A stretch of 64,000 nucleotides of DNA. It comes from Batillaria attramentaria. Lineage: Eukaryota; Mollusca; Gastropoda; Batillariidae. Positions 21,900 to 32,857 of the stretch are shown here, piece after piece. The translations under genes and the position numbers were made by a program. The stretch's first letter is position 1. Every line of letters starts with the position of its first letter. The notes below the pieces were generated by a model. That model was not told the DNA's origin, ran no database searches, and was given only the letters and a program-made list of their open reading frames with translations. Location of the stretch: positions 270,501 to 334,500 of the forward strand of contig JACVVK020000397.1 of assembly GCA_018292915.2 (NCBI GenBank). The letters run 5' to 3'.

Positions 21900-24800
21900 T
21901 CCCACTCTCTCATCCTTCAGGTCGCTTAATACAGTTTTTGAAACTGACTTTCTTCAGTGCGATCACTGAAAAAGCTGAGAAAGAGGGTTTCTTATAAAGA
22001 GAGTTGGGTTGGGTCGTTTTGGTTATTCCAACGCTTCACGTGCACCGTTTAGTGAACCCTTCCCTTGAAGTTGCAGTGGCAAACAATAGCACTGTTTGCA
22101 CTGTCCCTCATTCTGTACTTAATATTGACTAGATGCTGTACAGCAGCATCCGTACCGCGTATTTTTGTGTTCCCTTTTCCAGTTTAAGGCCAGTGGACGA
22201 GCATTTCCGACAAAACCCCCTTTTTAAACTGAATTTCTTTACTGTGATCCCCGAAAGACAGAAATGGGAAGGACCCGGGGTGGGGGGGGGGGGTGGGGAG
22301 GCTCGGCCAACACAAATATACAAATACAATGGTTGAAAAGAGGAGACAGTGTCCTTTCTTTTTATGTATAAATTATAGAAGTCTTTGCAGAAACAGCAGC
22401 ACAGGCCGAGGTTAGAAATCACCCCCCCCCCCCCCCCCCTAAAAAAAAAAACGAAAAAAAAAAAAAAACGCGTTTTTCCGCGAAGTGACAGTGAAAGCGT
22501 CATGCTACCTATACCTAGGCCCTAGGGGGAATTGACGGCTGCTTTTTCGCGGAAAAATTGCCTTTACTGAGGTAAAGCTCGGTGTTGATTTGCATCTTGG
22601 ATCAAAATACTCGGCTTGATGGGAAATAACAGCTAAACTATAAAACATGTCAAATCTTTACTGGCTTTCTAGCAAAAGGCAAGTGCCCGGTTTAAAACAT
22701 TATTGTACTCAGCCGGTCATTTGGTCTCCTCCGTCACTATGCGTTGGAGCCGCTAAAACAGGCCAGATCGATCTCCGGTATGGCTACCTGTCCCGGCCGC
22801 CAAGAAGGAATACCCGCTTAATCGTTGTCTCTGTTGTCAAGCAGTCACGGCAGCCCTGAAGTGGGTGCGCGCTCTGTCTCAGGGGAACTGAAGCTCCGCC
22901 CACTTCCTTTTGATCTCATCGTCTGAGAGCCGCCACGTCCCCTCGCCTCTTACAGCACGGGTGTGGCGCGGGAGTTGATGCTCCGCCCCTCTGTAGCGGC
23001 GCCTTTGATCTGCGAAACAGCCCCTTTTGTCCTCTTGTTCCTAACGTTTGAAGGCAGACCCGTGACGCGGGAGTTGCCAGAGCGTGGACGAGCTTACTCG
23101 GCAATCTATTTAAACTTGGGGAAATGCCTTCGATGCGCATGCTCGAAACGTGGATTTTGTTTCTGTTGGATAACTTCAGTCCTTGCCATACGCCATGTGC
23201 GCCGGGTCATTCGGAAGAAAGAATGTCTTCAAAAACATTGGTTACTGGCAAGAACTGTTTCTACCAGAAAATACAGATATTGATACTTCCTTAACAGTGT
23301 CTAGCGCAGCCCAGCGATTATTATTATTATTTATTATTTTTAGCCGAGTGGTTCCCACCCGCTCGGCCACTATTTTGGTCTCTGGCCCCACTACCCCCTC
23401 TGTTCTCTGGCCAGCGCTATGCCACGAGCCGCCGCGTGCCCAGTCAGGCACGCGCGCAGTGTGTAGATCCACGGTGGCACATGTGCCAATTAGCTGTGTT
23501 TGTTTGTGTCCTTTTAGTGCTAAATACCTCCACAGTCGTTCAACCTAGCACTACCCTGTAAACTGTAGTAGTTTCAGGAGAGTTTTTACTTTCTAATCAT
23601 GTTTTGTTTTTAGCGCTGTTTCATAGTTTTACGGGTGCATTTTGCCATTTTCAATTCAGTGCGTGGTCCCTGGCTTTACGCTCTTCAATCGGTGATAGGA
23701 AAATCTCTGTGATGTTCCAAACGTATGCCATTTTGAAGTATTGTTCAGGCCTTTTAGCTGCCGTTTGTTTGAAAGTTCTAGCTGCTATAGTACGCCCGCT
23801 ATCATCAGTTTTCCCTGTGCTGACAAACACAGATTCTCCCCTCTAGCCGTGAATCTACTCTCCTCCAGCTACGCACCCTAGGGTTGCTTTGATGGTTTGC
23901 ACGTGATCTCCCTATAAGTACCCCAGCCCCACGCCGCGGGGCACAGTCCCAATTCAGCCCTGCGAATGTTCGATTCTGCTCTGTCCATCTACGATCTTTG
24001 CCATCTAGCCTTCACTGCAACCACGCTGCACCAGAATACCAACATAGTACACCGCTCCTTATAGTGGTATTAAAAACTGTTTTGTATAAAACCATGCGTT
24101 GACTCCCTCACTACCACATTTGTGCGCCTGCAAACCCCACTCCACACCATCACGTTTTTATTTATTTTTTTTGTGAGTACACAATCTCTCTCTCTCTCTC
24201 TCTCTCTCTCCAGGGATGTCGTTTGGGGACGGATCTCGGCTAAAAGCCGAATTTTTTTATTTTAAAAAAAGCCGATAATTTGTCTGTCATGTCGGCTGGC
24301 CGAGCCGAAGTTTTCACGAGTGAATCGGCTCGATTATGTCCGTTTCTGTGAGATTCCTGTGCTGGCTGGACTAATTTCCAAGGGACAGTCACACTCAAAG
24401 TCCCACTTTTTCTTGGATTTGTGCTGAATGTTTGGTAGACAGCATTCTAAAGTTCAAGGAAATGAAGTTTGTTCAATTTTGTTATTTTACTCCAAAGACT
24501 TGTTTTATTGCGGAATATATATCTACAGAACATCTTTAATTCATGGAGGTGGAGGGAGAACGTAACAGTAGGGAAAAAAAACTTGTGAAACTGCTTCGGC
24601 AGAGAGAGCCGAAACTTTCTGTAAAAAGCCGAAACTTTCATGGCTGTTTTGGCTAAATCGCCCAACAAAAAAACTCCTGGCAACACCACTCTCTCTCTCT
24701 CTCTTCTGTTGTGTAAATTTATCAGATTTTAGGAGTAATTTTGTCTGCTTACTGATACTTCCTTAACTGTGTCTAGTGTAGACCATAGGAAATTTTAATC

Positions 24801-25020
24801 TTTTTTTATTTTTTTATTTCTTGCTTTTGGGGGATCTTTATTTCTTTTTATTTTGTTTTATCTTTTTATATGTATACATGTATTTATCTTTTTGTCAACC
24901 TACACAGACACCCCCCCCCCTCCCCCCCCGCTCTCTCTCTAGTATTGATTAATGAGATTTTAGGATTAATTTAGTCTGCCATTGCAATACCGTTACACTG
25001 TGTTTGTTTCACCCTGAGCG
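21900..25020. other. Intergenic or intronic DNA without a recognised gene
   Basis: It contains poly-G/poly-C runs at 22281 and 22422 and a somewhat GC-richer block (22860-24060). It also has CT microsatellites at 24186 and 24690 and a poly-C run at 24910. The open frames are short and show no known domain. I see no RNA gene. Confidence 0.5.
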
Positions 25021-25026
25021 TTACTA

Positions 25027-25452
25027 CAGCCTTCACAAAAAGTTAAGGACCACTTGCAAATATCATTCAACTTTTGTCGTGGTGGCATGCTGGTGTAGTG
25101 CTGAACATCGCTGAAACAGCAGCTTATGTAGGCAAACAAATGAGCACAGTTCATAACCAGGGATGCATTCTTTGACCTGCATCTCATTTTTTCCGTGCAG
25201 AAAGCCCCAGGTATCACTCATTGAACACTGAAACTCCGTCTAGTTTTGCCGGAATTGCAGATTTTCAAACGCGCCAAGCATGCTGTGTGACGCGCACGTG
25301 CCATCCACACAGTGGTCGCCATCTTCACTAATTACCCCTTAACCTTGCTACCGAATTTTACGGGAAAAATCTTATTCGTTTATTTTTTTTTTCTGATTTA
25401 TTGAAACTGTCACCCATTATGTTGACTGGTCCTTAACTTTTTGTGAAGACTG
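25027..25452. mobile_element. Non-autonomous Tc1/mariner-like MITE
   Basis: It is flanked by TA at 25025-25026 and 25453-25454. The ends are inverted: cagccttcacaaaaagttaa at the left and, on the other strand, cagtcttcacaaaaagttaa, extending to ggacca on both sides (about 26 bp, one mismatch). At 426 bp and with no transposase frame it is non-autonomous. The TA target and the TIR style fit Tc1/mariner. Confidence 0.88.
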
Positions 25453-27189
25453 TATAAGCTAAAGCTTATTTGTGCTCATTAAGTGTTAAATATATAAATT
25501 TTCGTCCTGCAATAATTTTTTTTTTCACTGATAAAAAATGTGCGTGTACACGTTAACAAAAAAAGGATAAGCAGCTGACGGCACAGCTTGTACCTGACGC
25601 ATTATTATTATTATTATTATTATGAAATGCGCATTGTAAACATGCGAATGAATAAAAAGAAGTCGGAAAATGGTGAAGGATGGATGAAAGAAACCAACAA
25701 AAACAAAAATAAAAAAGGAAGAGAAGAATGGAAGGAAAAGTCCTTCTTAAACGATTTAGGTATCATGGCGTACGAGCAGCTGCGACCGTTGAACAGCACG
25801 GACTAAACAAATATATCTGAAACACCTTGGTGTCATGGTGTTTGGTAACTTAGGGGCCGGGGGGGGGGGGGGGGGGGGCAGGTGGGGCTGAGATGGTAAC
25901 TGACCAAGGAAGCAAACATTGTACACAAAACCTCACCTCGCATATGAGTTTTCTCCACTTTCTTGTTGTGTATCGCACTGTTTGTTTAATTACCCTTAAG
26001 TCGTTACTTTGATAGTTACGAATCTTTAACTTATTTACTTCAGTTAACTGTGTGGTGCGTGACAAATTTTAGGCTTCTTGTTTAACAACAAAAAAGTGAG
26101 GAGGTCTTTTCACTCTTTGTGGATTAATACTTCCGAGAATACTTCACCACCTGCGCCGCTCGCAGTCATGTATCGCAGTGGTGTGAAACGTCCAATACCC
26201 CGCAGCAGACACCCCGAAGACGGGACACGCTCGCGGCGCCAGGGTGGCTTGGAGCTTCCAATACCCCGGGTTGGTTACGCGTAGCAGACACCAGGGACAT
26301 GTGAAGAAGTGTAAACGGCACGCGCCAGCGGGCATATATCACGTTGACCTTATTAGTTTTTAGCAAGCGGGCCCAGTGTATACACGTCACAACCCAGAAA
26401 TGGATACTGGGTGCGCTCTCTCTCTCTCTCTCTGTTAATTAAAACAATGTACCCGGTTTAGGTCGATTATCAGCTAATCAGGAAAAGCGGTAACAAAGGT
26501 AAAGACTCCCTGACCCATTCCTATCGGCACCAGTCTCGAAAGGTGTGAAGACTTGCATTGGCCCTGAATAGCTGCGACACGCCATGGATCAATATAATAG
26601 CTAATCAGCAAACACCCGCATCTCACCCCTACAGGCGTTAGTAGGACACGTGCCTATGTTTCACATGATGTCCTTACTAAACTTTTTGTTTTCTCATTTC
26701 AACACGACTACCGGCCTACCGCAGACGCATATTCTGTCTAATCATTTCAGCTGAGCTCTTCTTCGAACGTCCTCACACCATTTGGACCGACCGGACTCGG
26801 CGTTCAGCAACGGGGAGCAGTTTTGTTCCGCAAAACACCGTGCGATACTCTCGTGCAATCAAGATCGTATCAGCAAACCCGTTGGCGCGCGTGGGGGGGG
26901 GGGGGGGGATAAAATCAGCAAAAACAGCACGTGTACATTCGTCAGTTTTTTTGGAAACTTGAATGGGGCATGGGCTGTACAGTGTACATAAACGAAGGAC
27001 TCGGCATAAAGTGAATGTTGATTGTAAGAGTCGTGACGTGTTGCGAGAAGTATCGTCCTTTTCAGAGTAGAATTTTCTTTTGAACCATGGCGGCTCCTAA
27101 GCCTTCTTTTTGTGGTCTCGGAAGCAGTACTCAAAGCGGCTATGTGACCTTCTCGTGTGCAAAAGGCACTAATTGGACTTATTATCGTC

Positions 27190-27350
27190 TGCTTTCGGGG
27201 TGGCCGAATGGTAGAGCGTTGGACTTCTAATGCTCGGGTCGTGAATTCGTATCCCGGCTGGGACCAAATATTTGTGCTGATTTTTCATCGTTGCTCCGTC
27301 TTTGATATAACCAGTATGTGGCGGAAAAGGACGTTAAACCCCCAACCCCC
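27190..27350 (+). mobile_element. tRNA-derived SINE (type A)
   Basis: It has the clearest head of this family: ggtggccgaatggtagagcg, then ggacttctaatgctcgggtc and gaattcgtatccc. The body atatttgtgctgatttttca and the tail tgtggcggaaaaggacgtta follow. The anticodon-like region resembles an Arg tRNA, but the cloverleaf is imperfect. Confidence 0.85.
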
Positions 27351-27489
27351 CACACCTCACCCACTCGTCTGCTTCAGATACCACTTGTGGAGTGTGGATT
27401 TTACGGCACACAGATAAAATTATATGTGTGGCCGCTCATTGCTGGGGTCTTAAGAGAGAGAGAGAGAGAGATGCTTTGGTCCTGGCCCT

Positions 27490-28740
27490 GGAAAATAAGG
27501 TTTAAAGAAACAGGTACTGGGTTCCGTGAAAGAATAATAATAATAATAATAATGAGTATTGTATAGGCGCTTTACCCAATTTCGTGAATTGGCTCAAAGC
27601 ACCGTGAACTGAACCCACCACGCACGCTCACGTGAATCACACGCATTCTCTCACACATTGGACGTAAACACATTACAATCACGTTGTGCGAAGGGACAGT
27701 CAGCTATTTAAATTTCGGAATTTAGAATTGCATTTATTTTTCAAATTTGGTTGGCTGAACCTATCCAAATTTGGTGGGCTGAACATTTTCAAATGGCTGA
27801 TCAGTGCGGTATCAAACGCGAAAAATTTATTTGGTGGCTTTCAGCCGGCATGAAACGGCCATAGTAGTGTAGGGGAACCCATGCTGAATGTCATGGTATA
27901 GGACACAAGATGGTGCCAGTCGTCAGAAGTATGTAGGAAGAGGTTAGAAGTTGGTAGTCGGCAAATACATAAGACTGACTGCCGGGTGCACAACGGCGGG
28001 GATAATTATGGGTAGGATCGGGGGGGGGGGGGGGGGGGGGGTATTTTAGGATAACTGGTCGTAGAGCCGTTTAGTCATCTAGTGATGCACAACGAGAATT
28101 GACTGCTGAATCTAATGGCATATAACATCAGTATAGTGTAGCCGTCGGAGTAGTGGAAAATAAGGTTTAAAGGAACAGATACTGGATTCAGTGTAATAGC
28201 TGATCAATGCGGTAGCAAACGGGAGAATTTGTCTGATGGCTTTCAGCCGGTATGAAACGGTAATAGTAGTGTAGAGAAATGCAAGCTAAATGTAATGATG
28301 TGGTGTCAGCCGTCAGAGGTACTTAGATAGAGGTTAGAAGTTGGGAGTCGGCAAATACACAGACTGACTGCCGCGGGGATATTGATGAAGTCGGGATAAA
28401 AAGTATATCAGAGGAAAACGTGCCGTTCAGCCGCTTAGAGAATCTAATGGTATATAACATCAGTATAGTGTAGCCGTCGGAGTAGTGGAAAATAAGGTTT
28501 AACGGCACAGATACTGTATTCGGTGAAATGGCTTCACTGCGGTAGCAAACGGGAGAATTTGCCTGATGACTTTCAGTCGGCATGAAACGGTCATAGTGGT
28601 GTAGGGGAATCCATTCTGAATGTCATGATGTAAGACACAAGGTGGCATCTGGCGTCAGAGGTACGTAGAAAGAGGTTACAAGTTGGAGTCGCCAGATACA
28701 TAGATTGACTGCCGGGTGCACGGCGCGGCGGCGGAGAGAA
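27490..28740. repeat. About 340-bp tandem repeat, nearly three units
   Basis: Phrases ggaaaataaggtttaa (27492, 28154, 28489), cagccggcatgaaacgg (27842, 28248, 28576) and ggttagaagttg recur in order. Unit 1 is interrupted by a SINE at 27534-27750 and unit 2 carries a poly-G run at 28020-28041. The unit length without insertions is about 335-340 bp. Confidence 0.85.
27534..27750 (-). mobile_element. 5'-truncated SINE (type C) inserted in the tandem repeat
   Basis: The minus strand ends in the ATT-type tail (taataataataa at 27534 on the plus strand). It matches the 3' half of the SINE at 49215-49610 (gcgctttacccaatttcgtg, then acacattacaatcacg). The tRNA head is missing. Confidence 0.8.
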
Positions 28741-29169
28741 AGATGGGTAGGATCGGTACTTTATTTCGAAAATTACGCTATTCTACAAAATATGTTCTAT
28801 TCCCTTTTCTTGCATTTGAACCAGTTTTGGCCGTTACTTCAGTTATTACCCTGAGCCTGCATGTAAAACTCGAGGTTAATCTAACCCACGACTACTGGCC
28901 TAACCCAGAGTAAGACAAAAGAGACCCAAAAATAAAATCAAATTTTAAAAAAGGAAGCGAAGAAAGAAGAAAAATTCTTTTATAACGGCATATTCACTTT
29001 GCCGGAATGGACCCCCTTCTGATTTAAAACAAAACAGCAAAAGAATATTTAACCCTAGAGTCAGTTTAGTTTGAGGTTAGGCCTTAACCCGGGGCTAAAA
29101 TCCCTTACCTCGACTTTTACCTGCGGGCCCTGGTGACAGTTATGTGAGACTTTCTCATGGCCGAGTGAG

Positions 29170-29370
29170 AACGTTACCATGAACACCACCACTACGCTCC
29201 ATCGAAAGAAAGTACTCTCTCTCTCTCTCTCGTCAGTAGACCGCCCCCCCCCCCCCCCCCACACACACTCACCTCACCCTAAAAGAAACTATCTTTTAAT
29301 TATTCGTCAATGCCGCCCCTCTCTCTTTCTCTGTAGCCAGAGTCTCTCTCTCTCTCTCTCTCTCTGGTAA
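29170..29370 (-). repeat. Dispersed GA/poly-C repeat, inverted partner of 20885-21075
   Basis: The same blocks as at 20885-21075 are read on the minus strand, with CT runs and C15 at 29244-29260. It is non-coding. Confidence 0.8.
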
Positions 29371-29814
29371 AACCGAAAAAAAGGCAGTACATGACTAGTT
29401 TAAACATCTTTTCAGTACGGCAGTTATCCAACCCACCTCCCCTCCCCCGCGGCACTACGCACCTAGGTAATAGGCGCGTGGGACTCGTGCTGAAAGGCTG
29501 TAATTACATGATCGGGCTGGACAAAGCGGGGCTGGGCAGAGCTAAAAGCCTACACAATACACAACGCTTAAGCCATCGCCCAATGAGCCGTCTCCATGTT
29601 TTCGGCGAGCGATATTAAAACTTCAACCAAACAGTCAACCATTCATCAATCCAGCCAACCAATCTGCAGACCAGCCGACCAAATGCAGGTTGTCAATTCG
29701 CACCTGTATAGGTATCTTGGATGGTACGCCTTTACCACTGTGATTTGTCAACAATAATTTGATGGTGAATGCATAACCTATTGCTGGTGTCCACTTATGA
29801 CACATGATTTTTAA

Positions 29815-30300
29815 TGTTTCCAACATGGTTGGTCATGAAACATTCGAGTTTAAGCATTACAAAGATAATTTATCGATCCATAGTCTAGGTTCCCAAATTG
29901 AACTTTCAGTTTGTGTCTGGTCGGTTCCCAGATTAAACCTCCTGTTTGTGTCTGCGTGAATGTTCCCTCATCACATCAACAATTTGTGTCCAACATGCAC
30001 CCCTCTGTATATCCTATAGCCTTCCACATACAAGGAAAATCACTATATGAAAACGTTTTCAGCATGGTTGGTAAAGGACAAACTCGGTTTAAAGGATTAC
30101 AAAAGTTGATTTATCGTGTTATTGTCAATGTTCCCGGATTGAATCTGCAGTTTGTGTCTGCTCGGTTCCCAGAGTACACCTACTGTTTGTGTCAGTCTGG
30201 ACGTTCCTTTATCACATCAAAAATTTGTGTCCAAAATAAAACCCCTCTGTATATCTGAAAGTATTTGACTTACAAGAAAGATCGATATATATTAATATGG
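29815..30300. repeat. Two degenerate copies of a 242-bp tandem unit
   Basis: The shared phrases are catggttggt (29824, 30063), tttatcg, ttgaactttcagtttgtgtc/ttgaatctgcagtttgtgtc and cccctctgtatatc. Units begin near 29815 and 30058. Confidence 0.75.
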
Positions 30301-30422
30301 CTTAAGGTACCCTGTCTCAGGAAATATAACGCAAATTTAAAAGACGCATAATTTAAGGCATGTTCCTTTATTACATCAACGATTCGTAGGACGAATGTTC
30401 CCACATCACACAAAAGACATGG

Positions 30423-30423
<1 letters not shown>

Positions 30424-30467
<44 letters not shown>

Positions 30468-31364
30468 CTGAATTTAGATGCAGGCAGACGCTAGCACAAT
30501 TTAAGTCACCGTGATTTGTAAAGTTGTCAGGGAAAAAAAAATTACGCTGTATCTGCGTCAGCCGCGTGTGTTTACTGTTTGTTTACACTGCATGCACACG
30601 TACCACTTGAGGTCTTTTTTTTTTTTTTTTGACAAGAAAGCGAAAACAAAAATGTTTGTTTTTCAACAGGAATACCAAAAGAAGTATTTCCCCGTTTATA
30701 TTTGTCTGTTATTTGAACAATTCGGCGCAGAACACAATTGCATGCCCGGCTTTTGTGATCGCCTTCCACTTTCCGCCATGCTGTCACTATAGGGGCCAGA
30801 TCTAGGATGCGCGCTAATGCGGGCAGACAACTCTTCGCGTTGTCCCGCTATATGTCTCTCTTACGAGGGCAGGAGTGACGCGTCTTCCTGATTCCAAGGT
30901 CTTTGCATAATGTGTGTGTGTGTGTGTGCAGGGGGGGGGGGGGTGCGTGCGTGCGCGCGCAAGCGCGCGTCTAAGGCGAGAGAGAGAGAGAGAGAGAGAG
31001 AGGGTCTCTTCTCCGATACCAGTAAGCAATCGTCTGTCAGTCAGGTCTGCGGGAAGTAACTCTGTCAAAGGGGAACGACTTTATTACAAGAATTCATTCA
31101 CCCATGTAGAACCTCGCATACGCCAAAAAGTTGTGACGTCAACCAGCTAGGCGGGCTCACGCGGCCTCATGTGTTTGGGTTTTTGCAAGTGCATAGAGGC
31201 ACGATAAGGGTTTTCAGTACTTTCTTTATGTCAGCATGCTTGATGTCAGAGAGCTTGCGTTCCGGCGTGTGCGCGCGGGCTGCATACATGACACGACTAC
31301 GACTGTGACTACAGCATGTCATTGAATGGAAACAACATATTGGGCTGGTGGCCATCTTGTTAAA
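30424..31364 (-). mobile_element. Family E half-element (copy 4)
   Basis: It is the reverse complement of about 4691-6270, from a GT run at 30424-30467 to the terminus gccatcttgtt at 31364. It lacks the 671-bp segment present in copy 2. The degenerate THAP exon is at about 30660-30775 on the minus strand. It ends 98 bp before the first LDLa exon. Confidence 0.75.
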
Positions 31365-31462
31365 CTCTAATGTGGATGTGTGGAGCCAGCAAGACTTTCT
31401 ACGTTTTCTAAAGTCAGTGTGTGTATCTATCTATCTACATGTATCTATCTTCTATTTGACAG

Positions 31463-31576
31463 CATCGAATGACTGCCCAGAAGCCTCGTTTCAATGTCCG
31501 AGTGGGGAGTGCATTCCGACAGACTGGCTGTGTGACGGGAGTATCGACTGTCCTGACAACTCGGATGAGGAGTGCT
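31463..31576 (+). CDS. GRL101-like: LDL-receptor class A domain exon 1
   Basis: The acceptor is ctatttgacag and the donor gtaagt, giving a 114-bp phase-1/phase-1 exon. It encodes one complete LDLa module: Cys-rich with FQCPSGECIP, WLCDG and DCPDNSDEEC, which holds the calcium-binding acidic set. Phase-1 symmetric exons are the classic way LDLa modules are shuffled. The next two LDLa exons (32714, 34630) and the large receptor exon (50629) share the phase, so they splice in frame. It is the probable N-terminal ectodomain of the 7TM receptor at 50.6 kb. Confidence 0.88.
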
Positions 31577-31718
31577 GTAAGTGGACTCTCTCTCTCTCTC
31601 TCTCTCCAGAATACCGCTGTTGCCGATTCTCGTTATAGCGCATGAACATGCGTGAACGTGCGCGATTTTGGACCGAGACAAGGCTTGATAGACTCGGCAT
31701 GTGGGCTACTCGAGTCAC

Positions 31719-32057
31719 ACACGATGCCGCACTACCACTGCGTTGCGATCGGCTGCCAAAATGGCTCGAGAAAATCAGATAAGCTGGAGAAATTCCCAGA
31801 GACGGTCTTATCTAAGGTGAGATCGTTCAGTTTGAGCCCTTTAGTCTTCAAAAGTTTCAAGAAATTTGTGGATAAAAGCGATTCGAAGGCAGAACGCCGA
31901 CCCGTCTCGGTGGCCTAGCGTGTGCAGCCGCCATTTCGTCGGGAACAAGCGGACAAATTCTGTCCCGGTACCTACATTGTTTGAACACAATCGTTATGGA
32001 ACCAAACACCAAGAAAGAAAGACTTTCATTTCCAAGCAAAAGTTCAGTTCGCACTGA
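31719..32057 (+). pseudogene. THAP-domain exon fragment of a transposase
   Basis: From ATG 31719 the frame reads HCVAIGCQNGSRKSDKLEKF, the CxxxxC start of a THAP finger. In another frame from 31866 follows WIKAIRR and then PSVCSRHFVG (the C-x2-H half) and VPVPTLF, the AVPTIF-like THAP end. The two halves connect either by a very short intron (about 36 bp from 31817) or by a frameshift. No catalytic exons follow before the facing SAP ORF. Together they are the DNA-binding head of a transposase without its catalytic part. Confidence 0.65.
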
Positions 32058-32106
32058 TAAACAGCCAAAGTGCTTGAATAAAAATTAGTGGCAAGCCACA
32101 ACTGAG

Positions 32107-32316
32107 TCACAGGTCGACTTGACCTTTACGCCGCCTACCTCTCGGTTGAAGCGACTGCCGATCTGCTTCAAGGGCTAGAGTGATAAGCTGCGTTTTTGTG
32201 TAGCCACTTAAACGCACGCCCCTGTCTTTCAGATATTTTTTCAGTTCAGGAACTTTCATTGATTTAATTTTATCGCGAACATCTTCGCCGGTCGAAACGC
32301 TCACGTTGCTCGCCAT
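32107..32316 (-). CDS. SAP-domain N-terminal fragment (ISL2EU-associated YqaJ-type protein?)
   Basis: It is a 69-residue minus-strand ORF from ATG 32316. Residues 18-55 read KSMKVPELKKYLKDRGVRLS followed by TKTQLITLALEA, a good SAP motif (two short helices that bind AT-rich DNA). The tail is basic (RGRRRKGQ) and then stops. In related proteins the SAP start is followed by SWIM or YqaJ nuclease regions, which are missing here. It lies antisense inside an intron of the receptor gene. It is likely a truncated transposon gene and unlikely to be a host gene. Confidence 0.6.
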   Translation of the reverse strand: MASNVSVSTGEDVRDKIKSMKVPELKKYLKDRGVRLSGYTKTQLITLALEADRQSLQPRGRRRKGQVDL

Positions 32317-32713
32317 CGCATGCGTAGCCCACCTCAGGTGGACCGTTCGCGTCTCCGGCGCTGGAGAGCACCCGACTCTTCGTAACCGGCAACCGCGCAA
32401 TTACAGCAGTGTTTCACCTAACGGCTTTGTTTTTCGTTCATTTAAAATACTTTTTCACAGCAGAACGGAAAATAATCAAAGTATTCCTGGTTGTTAGTCG
32501 TTGCTCCCTTGTGTATGTTACATTCTACAGACACGAAATTTTCATTTTGATTTTTTTTTTCTGTTGAAATGAAAACAAAATTATCATAAGTCGGTTAACC
32601 ACGTCAGATCAGTTTTTTTGTTGCGCGTGAAAGGTGACACAGATTGTGTGTGTTCCGCCTTCCGCGGAACTTTCCACGGAAATCCGGTCTATAACAGCGA
32701 ATTCAATCAACAG

Positions 32714-32830
32714 CAAACAACACGTGCAGTGAGGAGGAGTTTCTGTGTGACAACGGGAAATGTGTTTTATCTACATGGCGATGTGACGGATATGCTGACT
32801 GTGCCGATAACTCGGACGAAAAAGAATGTG
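32714..32830 (+). CDS. GRL101-like: LDL-receptor class A domain exon 2
   Basis: The acceptor is ttcaatcaacag and the donor gtaagt, giving 117 bp in phase 1/1. It encodes [17 protein letters not shown], then WRCDG and [11 protein letters not shown]: a full six-cysteine LDLa module with the conserved calcium-site acidic residues. It lies 1.1 kb after LDLa exon 1 with the ISL2EU-like remnant between, and a mariner begins 27 bp after its donor. Confidence 0.88.
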
Positions 32831-32857
32831 GTAAGTAATAGACCTTTTACATACATA

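Larger units (their letters stand above)
31610..32430. mobile_element. Internally deleted ISL2EU-like element (THAP plus SAP exons)
   Basis: A THAP-domain exon on the plus strand (31719-32057) faces a SAP-domain ORF on the minus strand (32107-32316). The THAP transposase of ISL2EU (IS4EU) elements is accompanied by a second protein with a YqaJ-type nuclease, and SAP-like N-termini occur in such proteins. Only the 5' ends of both genes remain, as expected after loss of the centre. Possible inverted ends are ccgctgttgccgattctcg near 31613 and, reversed, gcgcggttgccggttacga near 32398. The class assignment is inference. Confidence 0.5.

Noticed and set aside
22860..24060. CpG-island promoter of another gene
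   Set aside because: GC content is higher than around it, but no exon, transcription start motif or coding frame could be linked to it.
25588..25806. Lys/Asn/Glu-rich 72-codon frame
   Set aside because: It starts in an ATT repeat and shows no domain. Likely chance in A-rich DNA.
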